64,000 bases of DNA from Paenibacillus donghaensis (lineage in GTDB: Bacteria; Bacillota; Bacilli; Paenibacillales; Paenibacillaceae): contig NZ_CP021780.1 in assembly GCF_002192415.1 (NCBI RefSeq), positions 5,270,001 through 5,334,000 of the forward strand, in the 5' to 3' direction. The translations under genes and the position numbers were made by a program. The notes under the pieces are model-generated. The model was given only the letters and a program-made list of their open reading frames with translations, was not told the origin of the DNA and ran no database searches. The stretch's first letter is position 1. Every line of letters starts with the position of its first letter. This document shows, piece after piece, positions 1-7,431 of this stretch.

Positions 1-1178
1 GTCGCATATACTGTGTCCGCTGTCAGAGCATAGCCGAAGCGCCGCATATTGCGCTCCTGTTCTTCCGCCGTAATCCGGCTGCGGAACAGGTTCAGTATAA
101 ATTGGGTTTCCAGCTGGGGCATTTCAGACTGAATCAAGCCCTCCAGACTTTCCTTCTCCGACAGAATGGTATCAATTGATGTAATAATCCAGTCAATTTC
201 ATCCTTTGGGACCGGCTGGGCACTACCCGGCAACCTGCGCTGAATCTGGCGGATCGGCTTGGTGAAATAAACGGAGATCACGTAGGCCACCACGACAATC
301 AGCAGTGTGATCACCACACCCATCATAATTAAGCCGAACCGGGTGGTCTTCAGAGCATCAGAGATTTCCTGCTGGTCGAGCAGCGTTACATAAATCCAAT
401 TATTATAGGAAGATTTCGCATAAAGGGCCTGAACCTCCTGGTGATTGACCTTATTCAGCGCAACCGTTCCTGTCTGACTCTCGCTTCGCGCGACCTCGGT
501 AATGTGACGCAGCTGCCCATCGGTCAGCAGCGCTTTGCCGGATTCCGATTCATACAGCAGTTCACCCTGCCGGTTCAGAATAAACACTGCGGTGTTGTCC
601 TCCGTCTGCAGGGTTTGCTGCAGCGTCTGCAGTGAAATATCCGATAAGACAATTGCCTGCTTAGTCTGCGAGAATACCGGAAGCGTATTTACGAAGCGGA
701 TGCCCTTGTCCGTCTTGACCCAGAACAATCCCCGGCTCTGGTTGTCGATATAGCTCTTATACAGATTGTCACGCTCTTCCGCTGTTAAATAGGAGAGCTT
801 GCCGTTGGAAATCTTCCAGTTCTGGACCAGACTGATCAGCGAGTAATCCACGCCGTCCATCCCCATGCTAGCGATATAGTTGAGCTGGGAATTGATATTT
901 CGGTACGCCTGGAAATCCTGCTCTGTAATCGGATTCTGGACTACCTCACTGAATGAGCTGGTAGTGCTGTAAGTATTGAAAGCAAACTCTATCGTTTCGA
1001 TTTTCTGCTCCAGCGTATTTTTGATTTGGGTAATCAGGCTTTGCTTGCCGCTGGCAACGCTATCAATAACCGATTGAATGGTCGTCAAATAAATATAGCT
1101 GCCGAAGCTGATGACCAGGCCGATGCCCAATACTAGAATAGGAATAAAAATCTTATAGAACATCCTGCCTTTTTTCAT
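1..1178 (-). CDS. Membrane-anchored AraC-type regulator, N-terminal part
   Basis: The gene starts at 1178 and runs off the left edge, so only about 392 N-terminal residues are visible. A basic start is followed by a membrane segment (about residues 8-28), a long extracellular Cache-like sensor region, a second membrane segment near residue 275 and a short HAMP-like stretch. After the membrane the sequence goes into QMPQLETQFILNLFRSRI-like residues, as in membrane AraC regulators (YtdP type), and not the PHFLYN phosphoacceptor box of YesM kinases. The C-terminal helix-turn-helix would lie outside the window. Such proteins usually control nearby carbohydrate uptake genes, but no target is visible here. 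A kinase identity is not fully excluded because the C-terminus is missing. Confidence 0.7.
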   Translation of the reverse strand, partial: MKKGRMFYKIFIPILVLGIGLVISFGSYIYLTTIQSVIDSVASGKQSLITQIKNTLEQKIETIEFAFNTYSTTSSFSEVVQNPITEQDFQAYRNINSQLNYIASMGMDGVDYSLISLVQNWKISNGKLSYLTAEERDNLYKSYIDNQSRGLFWVKTDKGIRFVNTLPVFSQTKQAIVLSDISLQTLQQTLQTEDNTAVFILNRQGELLYESESGKALLTDGQLRHITEVARSESQTGTVALNKVNHQEVQALYAKSSYNNWIYVTLLDQQEISDALKTTRFGLIMMGVVITLLIVVVAYVISVYFTKPIRQIQRRLPGSAQPVPKDEIDWIITSIDTILSEKESLEGLIQSEMPQLETQFILNLFRSRITAEEQERNMRRFGYALTADTVYA

Positions 1179-1323
1179 AGGTAAACTCCTTCAACGATGT
1201 AATCATTTTCAATTATAGCGCTTTCAAGAGGTGAAATCCAAACCCTTTTTCACGTGTGCACAATACATTCTCCATCTTATCGAGGTGGCGGGCATCCCGA
1301 TCAAGAGTCATAAACAGCAAACA

Positions 1324-1361
1324 ACGATTCCCCCCTGAACTGACGGGAGAATCGCTGCTGA
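1324..1361 (-). terminator. Possible terminator after mtaB
   Basis: On the minus strand, GCGATTC plus a C-rich step can pair with a G-rich step plus GAATCGT about 10 nt later, followed by a weak T-rich stretch (TGTTTG). It is the only hairpin seen between mtaB and the regulator downstream. The weak T-tract keeps confidence low. Confidence 0.35.
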
Positions 1362-1386
1362 GCATTTCATCATATTGCGAGTATCC

Positions 1387-2724
1387 TTATCGGACTGGCT
1401 GCCCGGAGCGGCTGACACGAACCAGCTCGCCCTTGCATTCATTGATGCCGGCCTCGGTAATCTTCACCTCGCACAGCTCGCCCTGCAGGGAATCATCGCC
1501 TGCAAACAGCACCTGCAGATAGTTGTCGGTGAAGCCGTGCTGGACCTCCCGGCCCGGCGCATCTTTAGCCGATCGTTCGGGTATAACGCTGAGCGTCTGG
1601 CCCACGAACTGGCGTGCATAGGACAGCTGCATGTCCTCTGACAGATCAATCAACAGCTGCACACGGCTGTTTTTGACCTCTTCGTCCACCTGGTTCTCCA
1701 TTCGTGCTGCGGGCGTTCCGGTCCGCTTGGAATAGGGAAACACATGCATTTCCGAGAAATTGACTGCCTTCATAAACTCGTAGCCAGCCTGGAACATCTC
1801 ATCGGTTTCACCCGGGAAGCCGACAATCACGTCGGTGGTGATGCCGACATTAGGCATGGCCTGACGAATCGCTATAATTTTGGACATATATTCTTCAGTG
1901 GTGTATTTGCGGCGCATCCCCTTCAGCACATCGTTATGTCCAGCCTGCAGCGGAATATGCAGATGACGGCACATTTTCGGCGAACGGTTCAGCACATCCA
2001 GCAGCTTGTCATCAATCTGGCTGGCTTCGATCGAGCTGATCCGTACTCTCTCCAGCCCTTCCACCCCGTCGAGTTCCCAGAGCAGATTGGACAGCCGGTA
2101 ATTCTCCAGGTCGTCACCGTATCCGCCAGTATGGATGCCGGTCAGCACAAATTCCTTGTAGCCCGCTTCCACCAGTTGACGCGCCTGAGCCACGATGCTC
2201 TTGGGATCACGGCTGCGCGAGAGACCGCGTGACCAGGGAATAATGCAGAAGGTGCAGAAGTTGTTGCAGCCGTCCTGGATCTTCATGAAGGCCCGCGTGC
2301 GGTCTGCGAAGCCCGGTACATCCAGTTCCTCGAATTCACGCGTCTTCATAATGTTACGCACTGCGTTCACCGGCTGACGCGAATGCTGAATATTCTTGAC
2401 ATGGGTCATTATCTGGTCACGGTCCTGATTGCCGATGACCAGATCGACACCTGGAATGTCGAGGATTTCACCAGGCGAGGTCTGCGCGTAGCAGCCGGTT
2501 ACCGCAACGATCGCCTCCGGATTGCGGCGCACCGCGCGGCGGATCATCTGGCGGCTTTTTTTATCGCCGGTATTGGTTACCGTACAGGTGTTGATCAGAT
2601 AGACATCGGCGGAACCCTCGAAATCAACCTGCTCATATCCTTCATTTTTGAACAGCTGCCAGATGGCTTCAGTATCATAGAAATTGACTTTGCAGCCCAA
2701 CGTATAAAATGCTACAGATGACAT
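1387..2724 (-). CDS. mtaB: MtaB tRNA ms2t6A37 methylthiotransferase
   Basis: Radical-SAM methylthiotransferase that converts t6A37 to ms2t6A37 in tRNAs reading ANN codons (B. subtilis YqeV family). The 445-residue length is usual. The N-terminal UPF0004 domain carries cysteines in TLGCKVN, INTCTVTN and TGCYAQ for the auxiliary 4Fe-4S cluster. The radical-SAM loop is CNNFCTFC (CxxxCxxC), and a TRAM-like RNA-binding domain forms the C-terminus. The ATG lies 3 nt after the rsmE stop codon, so the two are probably translationally coupled. Together with rsmE and prmA it belongs to the conserved module that usually follows dnaJ in Bacillales. Confidence 0.95.
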   Translation of the reverse strand: MSSVAFYTLGCKVNFYDTEAIWQLFKNEGYEQVDFEGSADVYLINTCTVTNTGDKKSRQMIRRAVRRNPEAIVAVTGCYAQTSPGEILDIPGVDLVIGNQDRDQIMTHVKNIQHSRQPVNAVRNIMKTREFEELDVPGFADRTRAFMKIQDGCNNFCTFCIIPWSRGLSRSRDPKSIVAQARQLVEAGYKEFVLTGIHTGGYGDDLENYRLSNLLWELDGVEGLERVRISSIEASQIDDKLLDVLNRSPKMCRHLHIPLQAGHNDVLKGMRRKYTTEEYMSKIIAIRQAMPNVGITTDVIVGFPGETDEMFQAGYEFMKAVNFSEMHVFPYSKRTGTPAARMENQVDEEVKNSRVQLLIDLSEDMQLSYARQFVGQTLSVIPERSAKDAPGREVQHGFTDNYLQVLFAGDDSLQGELCEVKITEAGINECKGELVRVSRSGQPVR

Positions 2725-2727
2725 TCC

Positions 2728-3492
2728 TTAAGCTCCCCCCATTTCTCCTGACTCATATAAAATACAGGCCGCGGCTACCATGCCCGCTGTCTCACAACGC
2801 AGAATCCGCCGGCCCAGTCCTACAGACACGGCTCCAGCCTCCTCGGCCTGAGCATATTCCTCCACGCTGAATCCGCCTTCCGGCCCGACCACAACCAGCA
2901 CCTTGCCGCCTGCTTCCGGCGGAAGCCCGGCCAGCCAAGGCGCAACCGCGCTGCGCAGCTGCAGGCCGGCTTCCTTCTCATAGCAGAAGTAGACCGCATC
3001 ATAATCAGCAAAGGATTTCAGCAGCTGCTTCCAGGACACAGGTGCCCCTACGGCCGGAACAATGTTGCGGTGAGCCTGCTCAGCCGCTTCCTTGCAGATC
3101 TTGCGCCAGCGGTCCAGCCGTTTGCTCTCCTTGCGTTCATCGTATTGCACAATAGTACGCTCCGACAGAAACGGCACGAACGCCGCCGCTCCGATCTCGG
3201 TGCATTTCTGAATCACTGTCTCCATCTTGTCCGCCTTGGGCAGACTCTGGGCCACCGTTACCGAGATCCGCGCTTCATGCGTCATCTCCAGCGCTTCCAG
3301 TATATTCAAGGTGACTTCCCCGATTTCAATCCGGGTGATTTCGGCCAACACTTCCCGGGAGACGCCATCGCTGACAATCAGCTTGTCTCCTTCTTTCCCG
3401 CGCATCACCTTGGCAATATGGCGGGCATCTTCACCGCCGACTCTGACTGCACCCTCTGCGAACTGCTCCGGTGCTACGAAATACCGCTGCAT
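2728..3492 (-). CDS. rsmE: RsmE 16S rRNA m3U1498 methyltransferase
   Basis: A 254-residue SPOUT-class methyltransferase that methylates N3 of U1498 in 16S rRNA of the 30S subunit. Seen: the N-terminal PUA-like part (start MQRYFV, then GEDARHIAKVMR), the family signature KADKMETVIQKCTEIG, and the knotted SAM-binding C-terminus with VGPEGGFSVEE and LGRRILRCETA. An AGGATGATG stretch lies in front of the ATG. mtaB follows after 3 nt. Upstream lies no gene for about 760 bp; repeat D1 begins about 40 bp before the start codon, so the promoter must lie in or next to that repeat unless reading continues from the M50 gene. Confidence 0.95.
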   Translation of the reverse strand: MQRYFVAPEQFAEGAVRVGGEDARHIAKVMRGKEGDKLIVSDGVSREVLAEITRIEIGEVTLNILEALEMTHEARISVTVAQSLPKADKMETVIQKCTEIGAAAFVPFLSERTIVQYDERKESKRLDRWRKICKEAAEQAHRNIVPAVGAPVSWKQLLKSFADYDAVYFCYEKEAGLQLRSAVAPWLAGLPPEAGGKVLVVVGPEGGFSVEEYAQAEEAGAVSVGLGRRILRCETAGMVAAACILYESGEMGGA

Positions 3493-3532
3493 GTTTTCAT
3501 CATCCTGTCCTTGAATTATCGATAATTATCGA

Positions 3533-3798
3533 ACCCTCCCAAACCAGCGTCGAACCCTCTGGGGCCCTCCCTTCCAAGGGAGGGTCCCAGAGGGCGCTGC
3601 CCTCTGGACTCCCGCAAGTTTGGCGAATGAGCCTGGCGGTACGGTGATTAGGCGGCTGGGAGGGGGGAACGCTTATCCCTGCGGGACCGCTTGGACGCCC
3701 GCATGGGCTGGCCCGCTATCCCTGACGGGATGCGTGCCGGGGGCTAAGGTCAAAGGCGGGCTGTTCCTGCGGAATGCGCAAGATAATTTCCTATACAT
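3533..3798 (+). repeat. Interspersed repeat D, copy 1
   Basis: This shares long blocks with 6112-6285 and 39811-40262. In order: CCCTCCCAAACC, a long hairpin built on CCCTCCCTTCCAAGGGAGGG, the block CTCCCGCAAGTTTGGCGAA, CTTATCCCTGCGGGACCGC, and one 42-bp-type unit (GGCGGGCTGTTCC..GGAATGCGCA) before ATAATTTCCTATACA. In this copy the hairpin arms extend to CCCTCTGGG/CCCAGAGGG, giving a stem of about 19 bp. It fills the gap between rsmE and a candidate terminator at 3797-3844. All reading frames look like shadows. Confidence 0.8.
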
Positions 3799-3844
3799 CA
3801 AGAAGAAACGGCGGCACGCCTGCAGACCCAGGATTTTGCCGCCG
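3797..3844 (-). terminator. Candidate terminator of the prmA-M50 unit
   Basis: On the minus strand CGGCGGCA pairs with TGCCGCCG across a 20-nt loop and is followed by TTTCTTCTT. It lies about 400 bp downstream of the M50 stop codon, with element A1 in between. The long loop and the distance limit confidence. Confidence 0.45.
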
Positions 3845-3880
3845 CCACTGCATCTTATTACGCTTTAATACATACAAATT

Positions 3881-4130
3881 TTGTTACTACTTAGGCCTTA
3901 GCGAAGATTAGAATATTACTCCGGAACGTTCAACGCAAATAGATGCAAAAGTGCAACTAATTTCAGCTGTAACCTCTCTCAGAAGGTGATTAAGTGCGAT
4001 ATTGCAACTAATTTTGAGCAAATCGAGTCTTCTGCGCTCAAACGCCAGAATTAGGTGCCTTTTTGCAACTATTCGCTTCAAAACGTGAAAAATCGGCAAA
4101 TTAAATGCACTTTTGCATTTAATTCAATGG
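3881..4130. repeat. Four-palindrome element, family A copy 1
   Basis: Four imperfect inverted repeats of the form AATTAGATGCA-N4-TGCAACTAATT, with TGCN..TGCA cores centred near 3949.5, 4000.5, 4061.5 and 4111.5, so spaced 51, 61 and 50 bp. The fourth is a perfect 11-bp stem around CTTT. The left flank (TTGTTACTACTTAG, GGAACGTTC) also occurs in copy 3, and GGAACGTTC in copy 2, so the whole block of about 250 bp is the repeated unit. It lies between the M50 gene and rsmE. A minus-strand frame is open through part of it but has no ribosome binding site. Confidence 0.9.
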
Positions 4131-4253
4131 CTCGGACTTAGGAAACCACTGCGAAGTTAAATCTTCTGTATTCTCGTCCTACGGAGACCTAAGCAGTAAT
4201 CAAATTTTATCATACAACGTTTGGAAGAGGTAGACCAGACTTGACATCCGGCT

Positions 4254-4940
4254 TCAGGCCCCGCCAAACAGCTTGAAGAAGAAGTTCACGAACGTTGCAA
4301 ACATTTCGCTGGCCCAAATATTCAACGGATCAATCGTATAGGTACGCAGTCCGGGAATAAACAGGATCAGCAGGAAGATCAGCATCGAATATTGCTCATA
4401 TTGCTGCAGTCGTCCGCGCAGCGGACGTGGAGCGAGATCCTCCACAATCCGGTAGCCGTCCAGCGGCGGCAGTGGGATCAGGTTGAACAGAAACAGGAAC
4501 AGGTTCAGCTGAATGAAGATACTAAAGAACCAATAGACGGCCTTGTATAGCTGATCGTTGGTAATGGAATTCATTGTTCCGGTCGCCAGCAGCAAACCGA
4601 AGATCAACGAGCCGAGAATACCGAGCAACAGGTTGCTGATCGGGCCGGCAGCGGAAACAATAACGCCCATCAGCCGGGGACGGCTGAAGTTGTCGCGGTT
4701 AACCGGCACGGGACGGGCCCAGCCGAATCCGGCAATCACCAGCAGAATAATACCCCAGAAATCAAAGTGGACGACAGGGTTCAGGGTCATCCGTCCCAGC
4801 AGCCGGGCTGTGGGATCACCAAATTTATTGGCAAAATAAGCATGACTGAACTCATGAACCGTAAATGCTATCAGCAGAGTAACCAGAAAAAAAGGAAGCT
4901 GCTCCAGCGGAATGCGAATAATGCTCTGTAAAAATTCCAT
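4254..4940 (-). CDS. M50 (site-2-type) membrane zinc metalloprotease
   Basis: A 228-residue polytopic membrane protein of the SpoIVFB/YwhC-like M50 branch. Seen: HEFSH (HExxH, His29-Glu30-His33) in the first membrane helix, then NPVVHFD, a core AAGPISNLLLG segment, and LIPLPPLDGYRI, which supplies the third zinc ligand as in NxxPxxPLDG. The ATG at 4940 was chosen over an upstream ATG because it follows GAAAGAGGTAGAG and lies 2 nt after the prmA stop, implying one transcript. The substrate is unknown. Members without a PDZ domain, like this one, can cleave membrane anchors of transcription factors, but nothing here identifies a partner. Confidence 0.9.
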   Translation of the reverse strand: MEFLQSIIRIPLEQLPFFLVTLLIAFTVHEFSHAYFANKFGDPTARLLGRMTLNPVVHFDFWGIILLVIAGFGWARPVPVNRDNFSRPRLMGVIVSAAGPISNLLLGILGSLIFGLLLATGTMNSITNDQLYKAVYWFFSIFIQLNLFLFLFNLIPLPPLDGYRIVEDLAPRPLRGRLQQYEQYSMLIFLLILFIPGLRTYTIDPLNIWASEMFATFVNFFFKLFGGA

Positions 4941-4942
4941 CT

Positions 4943-5995
4943 CTACCTCTTTCCGGCTGTAAAGGCCACCCAATCTTCCTCACGGGAAATTTCCATAATC
5001 TCAAAACCGGACTGCTGCAGCGCCCCGGCAACCAGCTCTTCTTTATCTTTATAAATCCCTGAGGTAATATAGATCCCCCCAGGCTGCAGTGCACGGTAGA
5101 CGTCATCGGTAAATAATACAATAATTTCTGCCAGAATATTGGCCACTATTAGCTTCACCGGCAGAGTTACCCCTATACCGCTACCCATGGCTGCTGATGG
5201 CGTCTCCTCTTCTGCGGCAAAGCCCGGTCTTGCCGAAGGCCACATCTCTCCGGCCGGCGTATCGGCAGCCCCTTCGCCTCCCAGCAGCGAGAGAAGATCG
5301 CTCTCCTTCACCATGATGGCCGATTCCAGCCTGTTCAAAGCCACATTCTCACGTGCGCTCGTTACAGCCACAGGGTCCAGATCCAAGGCCAGCACCGCTC
5401 TCGCGCCTAGCAGCACGGCGCCTACGGCAAGAATCCCGGAACCTGTACCTACATCAATAACCTCTTCGCCGCCGCTGATATGCTTCTCCAGCGCACGCAA
5501 ACAGAGCGCAGTGGTCGGGTGGGTTCCGGTGCCGAAGGCCATTCCCGGGTCTAGCTCGATAATCCGTTCATCCGCACTCTCCGGTGTATACTCCTCCCAG
5601 GTAGGCTTGATGGTCAGACGCTCCGAGACCCGCAGCGGCTTGAAATACTGCTTCCAGGCATGGGCCCACTCCTCTTCATCTACGGTCTTCCAGGAGATCA
5701 GCGCCTTCCCCGGATCAATTCCATATTGGCGCAGCTCCTCAACCTGGGGGGCCAGCTCCAGAATAAGCGCCTCCATGGCGACGGTGTCCGCGTAATACCC
5801 CTTGATCACGGCCTCTCCCTCGGGAATATCGTTCAGCGGCTCATCGTACAGCTCCCCATAACGGGTATCCCTTGTTTTGTTGAGTGTGCCGGACTCTTCT
5901 ATGGACACTCCGCCTGCCCCTGCTTCATACAGCAGATTGGCGATCATGTCCTGCGCTTCTTCCCTTGTATGTATCGTTAGTTCATGCCATAACAT
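4943..5995 (-). CDS. prmA: PrmA ribosomal protein L11 methyltransferase, with insert
   Basis: SAM-dependent methyltransferase that trimethylates ribosomal protein L11. Seen: the N-terminal substrate-recognition domain, LDPGMAFGTGTHPTT, the SAM loop DVGTGSGILAVGA (about 181-193), LALDLDPVA and the catalytic-region VANILAE (about 284-290). At 350 residues it is about 35-40 longer than usual. The excess is a Gly/Ala/Glu/Pro-rich low-complexity insert (about residues 238-278) just before VANILAE. GGAGG precedes the ATG. The M50 gene starts 2 nt after it. In Bacillales this gene normally follows dnaJ directly; here dnaJ is 17 kb away. Confidence 0.93.
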   Translation of the reverse strand: MLWHELTIHTREEAQDMIANLLYEAGAGGVSIEESGTLNKTRDTRYGELYDEPLNDIPEGEAVIKGYYADTVAMEALILELAPQVEELRQYGIDPGKALISWKTVDEEEWAHAWKQYFKPLRVSERLTIKPTWEEYTPESADERIIELDPGMAFGTGTHPTTALCLRALEKHISGGEEVIDVGTGSGILAVGAVLLGARAVLALDLDPVAVTSARENVALNRLESAIMVKESDLLSLLGGEGAADTPAGEMWPSARPGFAAEEETPSAAMGSGIGVTLPVKLIVANILAEIIVLFTDDVYRALQPGGIYITSGIYKDKEELVAGALQQSGFEIMEISREEDWVAFTAGKR

Positions 5996-6111
5996 CGTTT
6001 GTGAATCCTCCTAAAATTGGTGTGCAGCTTAGATTATAGCCGGGCCTCTGATTGAAACAATACATAGTATACCATTTCTCCCGGTCTCAGCGCCAAACTG
6101 CGGATAAAAGT

Positions 6112-6285
6112 CGATCCCTCCCAAAAATTCGATCCCTCCCAAACCCTCCCTTCCAAGGGAGGGCCCCAAAGGGTTGCACTCTCTGGACACCTGCAAGTTT
6201 GGCGAATGAGCCTGGCGGTACGGTGGTTATTCCCAACTTTACACATACCTTATCTACAACAAAAGTAAATCATAATTTCCTATAC
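6112..6285 (+). repeat. Interspersed repeat D, copy 2
   Basis: A shorter version of the D repeat: TCGATCCCTCCC twice, CCCTCCCTTCCAAGGGAGGG, GCAAGTTTGGCGAATGAGC and CTGGCGGTACGGTG, then ATAATTTCCTATACA as in copy 1. The CTTATCCCTGCGGGACCGC block and the 42-bp-type unit are missing. It fills the gap between prmA (start 5995) and the terminator of the HAAS gene. Nothing else is seen in 5996-6339. Confidence 0.8.
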
Positions 6286-6287
6286 AA

Positions 6288-6314
6288 TAAAAAAGAGCGG
6301 AACCACAAGGTCCC
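6288..6314 (-). terminator. Terminator of the PadR-HAAS operon
   Basis: On the minus strand GGGACC-TTGT-GGTTCC (one G:U pair) is followed by GCTCTTTTTTATTG. It lies about 25 bp after the stop codon of the HAAS protein. The stem is short but the T-tract is good. Confidence 0.55.
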
Positions 6315-6339
6315 ACCCTCCTTATCCTAATAGAAACTT

Positions 6340-6897
6340 CTAGATCGTCCGCTGTACTGGCAGCAGCTTGCGGTATTCTGTCGAAATGTAAGTTATGTAT
6401 TTACGCAAATAGATCCAGCTGTAATAGGCGATCCCCTCCAGTATCACTGCCAGAATTACCGCAACCAGCATGCTGTACTCTCTTGGAACCTGTATATCAT
6501 TTCCGATATTCATGGTTATGTAAGGGACACCAAGTGTGCGCAATACCCCTGCCAGCAGGGACAAAACAGCCGAAAGTCCGAATCCGAAGGCAATGGTAGC
6601 CAGAAAAGGAATTACCATAATGCTCAAGAGGCCTGTAGAGCAATAGAATCTGATCAGCATCATCATTGCCGCGAAGGAGCGGTCTTTTCCCTGGATAACC
6701 TGTTCACTGACATATGCTTTGGCTAATTTGCGCGGGTTGCCCAGTCTTGCCAGAATCTCTGACTCCCCCTGACCGTTGTAGAGGCTCTCTTCAATATGAC
6801 TCTCAATCTCACGGACCGCATCCATGCGCTCTGCTTCCGGCAATGGATGAAGATGATGATGAAATGCATTCAGATATTCTCTTGCTTCCCGGTTCAT
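6340..6897 (-). CDS. HAAS/DUF1700-type membrane protein
   Basis: A 185-residue protein whose first 70 residues form the helical HAAS-type region (MNREAREYLNAFHHHL..., EIESHIEES, ILARLGNPRKLAKAY). Two long hydrophobic segments follow (about 95-130 and 140-165) and a basic C-terminal tail. Proteins of this kind are nearly always encoded with a PadR repressor. Here the ATG overlaps the PadR stop codon (ATGA), so they are translationally coupled. The biochemical role is unknown; in the family it is thought to act as a membrane sensor or adaptor. Confidence 0.8.
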   Translation of the reverse strand: MNREAREYLNAFHHHLHPLPEAERMDAVREIESHIEESLYNGQGESEILARLGNPRKLAKAYVSEQVIQGKDRSFAAMMMLIRFYCSTGLLSIMVIPFLATIAFGFGLSAVLSLLAGVLRTLGVPYITMNIGNDIQVPREYSMLVAVILAVILEGIAYYSWIYLRKYITYISTEYRKLLPVQRTI

Positions 6898-7241
6898 AAA
6901 TGATCTTCTCCTCTATACAACTGAATTTGATCTACCGCAAAAGAGAGCAGGCTCCACTCTGAAGACATAGTCTCCAGCAGAACGGCCCCAGCGGCGGTTA
7001 AACTATAATACTTGCGCGGCGGACCATAATCCGATCCCTGCCAGAACGATTCCAGATAATTGTCTTTCTGCATCCGGCGCAGAAGAGGATACAGCGTCCC
7101 TTCCGTAATCGCCAGCTGCTCCCATTTCTCCAGCAGCGTCACCAGCTCATAGCCGTAACGCGGCTGCCTGCTGACCAGCAGCAAGATGCAGAACTCCATA
7201 ATTCCCCTGCGGACCTGTGAGGTCCAATCCGTCATTTCCAT
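6894..7241 (-). CDS. PadR-family transcriptional repressor
   Basis: 115 residues, the usual size of the short PadR class. Seen: MEFCILLLVSRQPRYGYELVTLLE, then TEGTLYPLLRRMQKDNYLES and the beta-wing GPPRKYYSLTAAG, together the winged helix, followed by a short dimerisation helix. The start at 7241 follows GCGGGAGG at good spacing; an earlier ATG in frame has no Shine-Dalgarno. Upstream lies a near-consensus sigma-A promoter overlapped by a 7-bp inverted repeat, which fits autorepression. It is co-transcribed with the HAAS membrane protein. The inducer is unknown. Confidence 0.92.
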   Translation of the reverse strand: MEMTDWTSQVRRGIMEFCILLLVSRQPRYGYELVTLLEKWEQLAITEGTLYPLLRRMQKDNYLESFWQGSDYGPPRKYYSLTAAGAVLLETMSSEWSLLSFAVDQIQLYRGEDHL

Positions 7242-7260
7242 AACAACCTCCCGCTTCCAC

Positions 7261-7297
7261 ATTATAGGACACACTACTGTGCGAGTCAAGGTAGTGT
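7261..7297 (-). promoter_or_regulatory. Sigma-A promoter with PadR-type operator
   Basis: On the minus strand TTGACT (7284-7289), a 17-bp spacer and TATAAT (7261-7266), 20 bp before the padR start. The inverted repeat ACACTAC-N13-GTAGTGT (7271-7297, perfect 7-bp arms) covers the spacer and -35 box, placed to block RNA polymerase. Operator identity is inferred from position. Confidence 0.8.
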
Positions 7298-7335
7298 TTT
7301 TCAATACAAGTAGAAACCGATGCCTGCCTATATAT

Positions 7336-7370
7336 AAAAAAAAAGCATCAAACCATAAAGGTTCGTGCTT
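7336..7370 (-). terminator. Terminator of the PAS-MCP gene
   Basis: On the minus strand AAGCACGAACC pairs with GGTTTGATGCTT around TTTAT and runs straight into nine T residues. It lies about 60 bp after the stop codon of the chemoreceptor gene and just upstream of the padR promoter, isolating the two units. Confidence 0.85.
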
Positions 7371-7431
7371 CACAATATGTACTGCCATTATTCATTTATC
7401 CATTCTAAGGCCTAAGCCGCAAGCGTTGTTG

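Noticed and set aside
1..1178. Sensor histidine kinase of the YesM class
   Set aside because: After the HAMP-like stretch the LQSQINPHFLYN-type phosphoacceptor box is absent and the residues fit membrane AraC regulators; the missing C-terminus leaves some doubt.
3533..3798. Insertion sequence or MITE for the D repeat
   Set aside because: No transposase, no clear terminal inverted repeats and no target duplications were seen, so it is kept as an unclassified repeat.
3908..4099. Minus-strand reading frames through the family A elements (also 22476-22715 and 49745-49999) with shared residues such as EISC and FASI
   Set aside because: The similarity follows from the DNA repeat itself, the frame breaks at the 61-bp spacer, ends differ, and there is no ribosome binding site.
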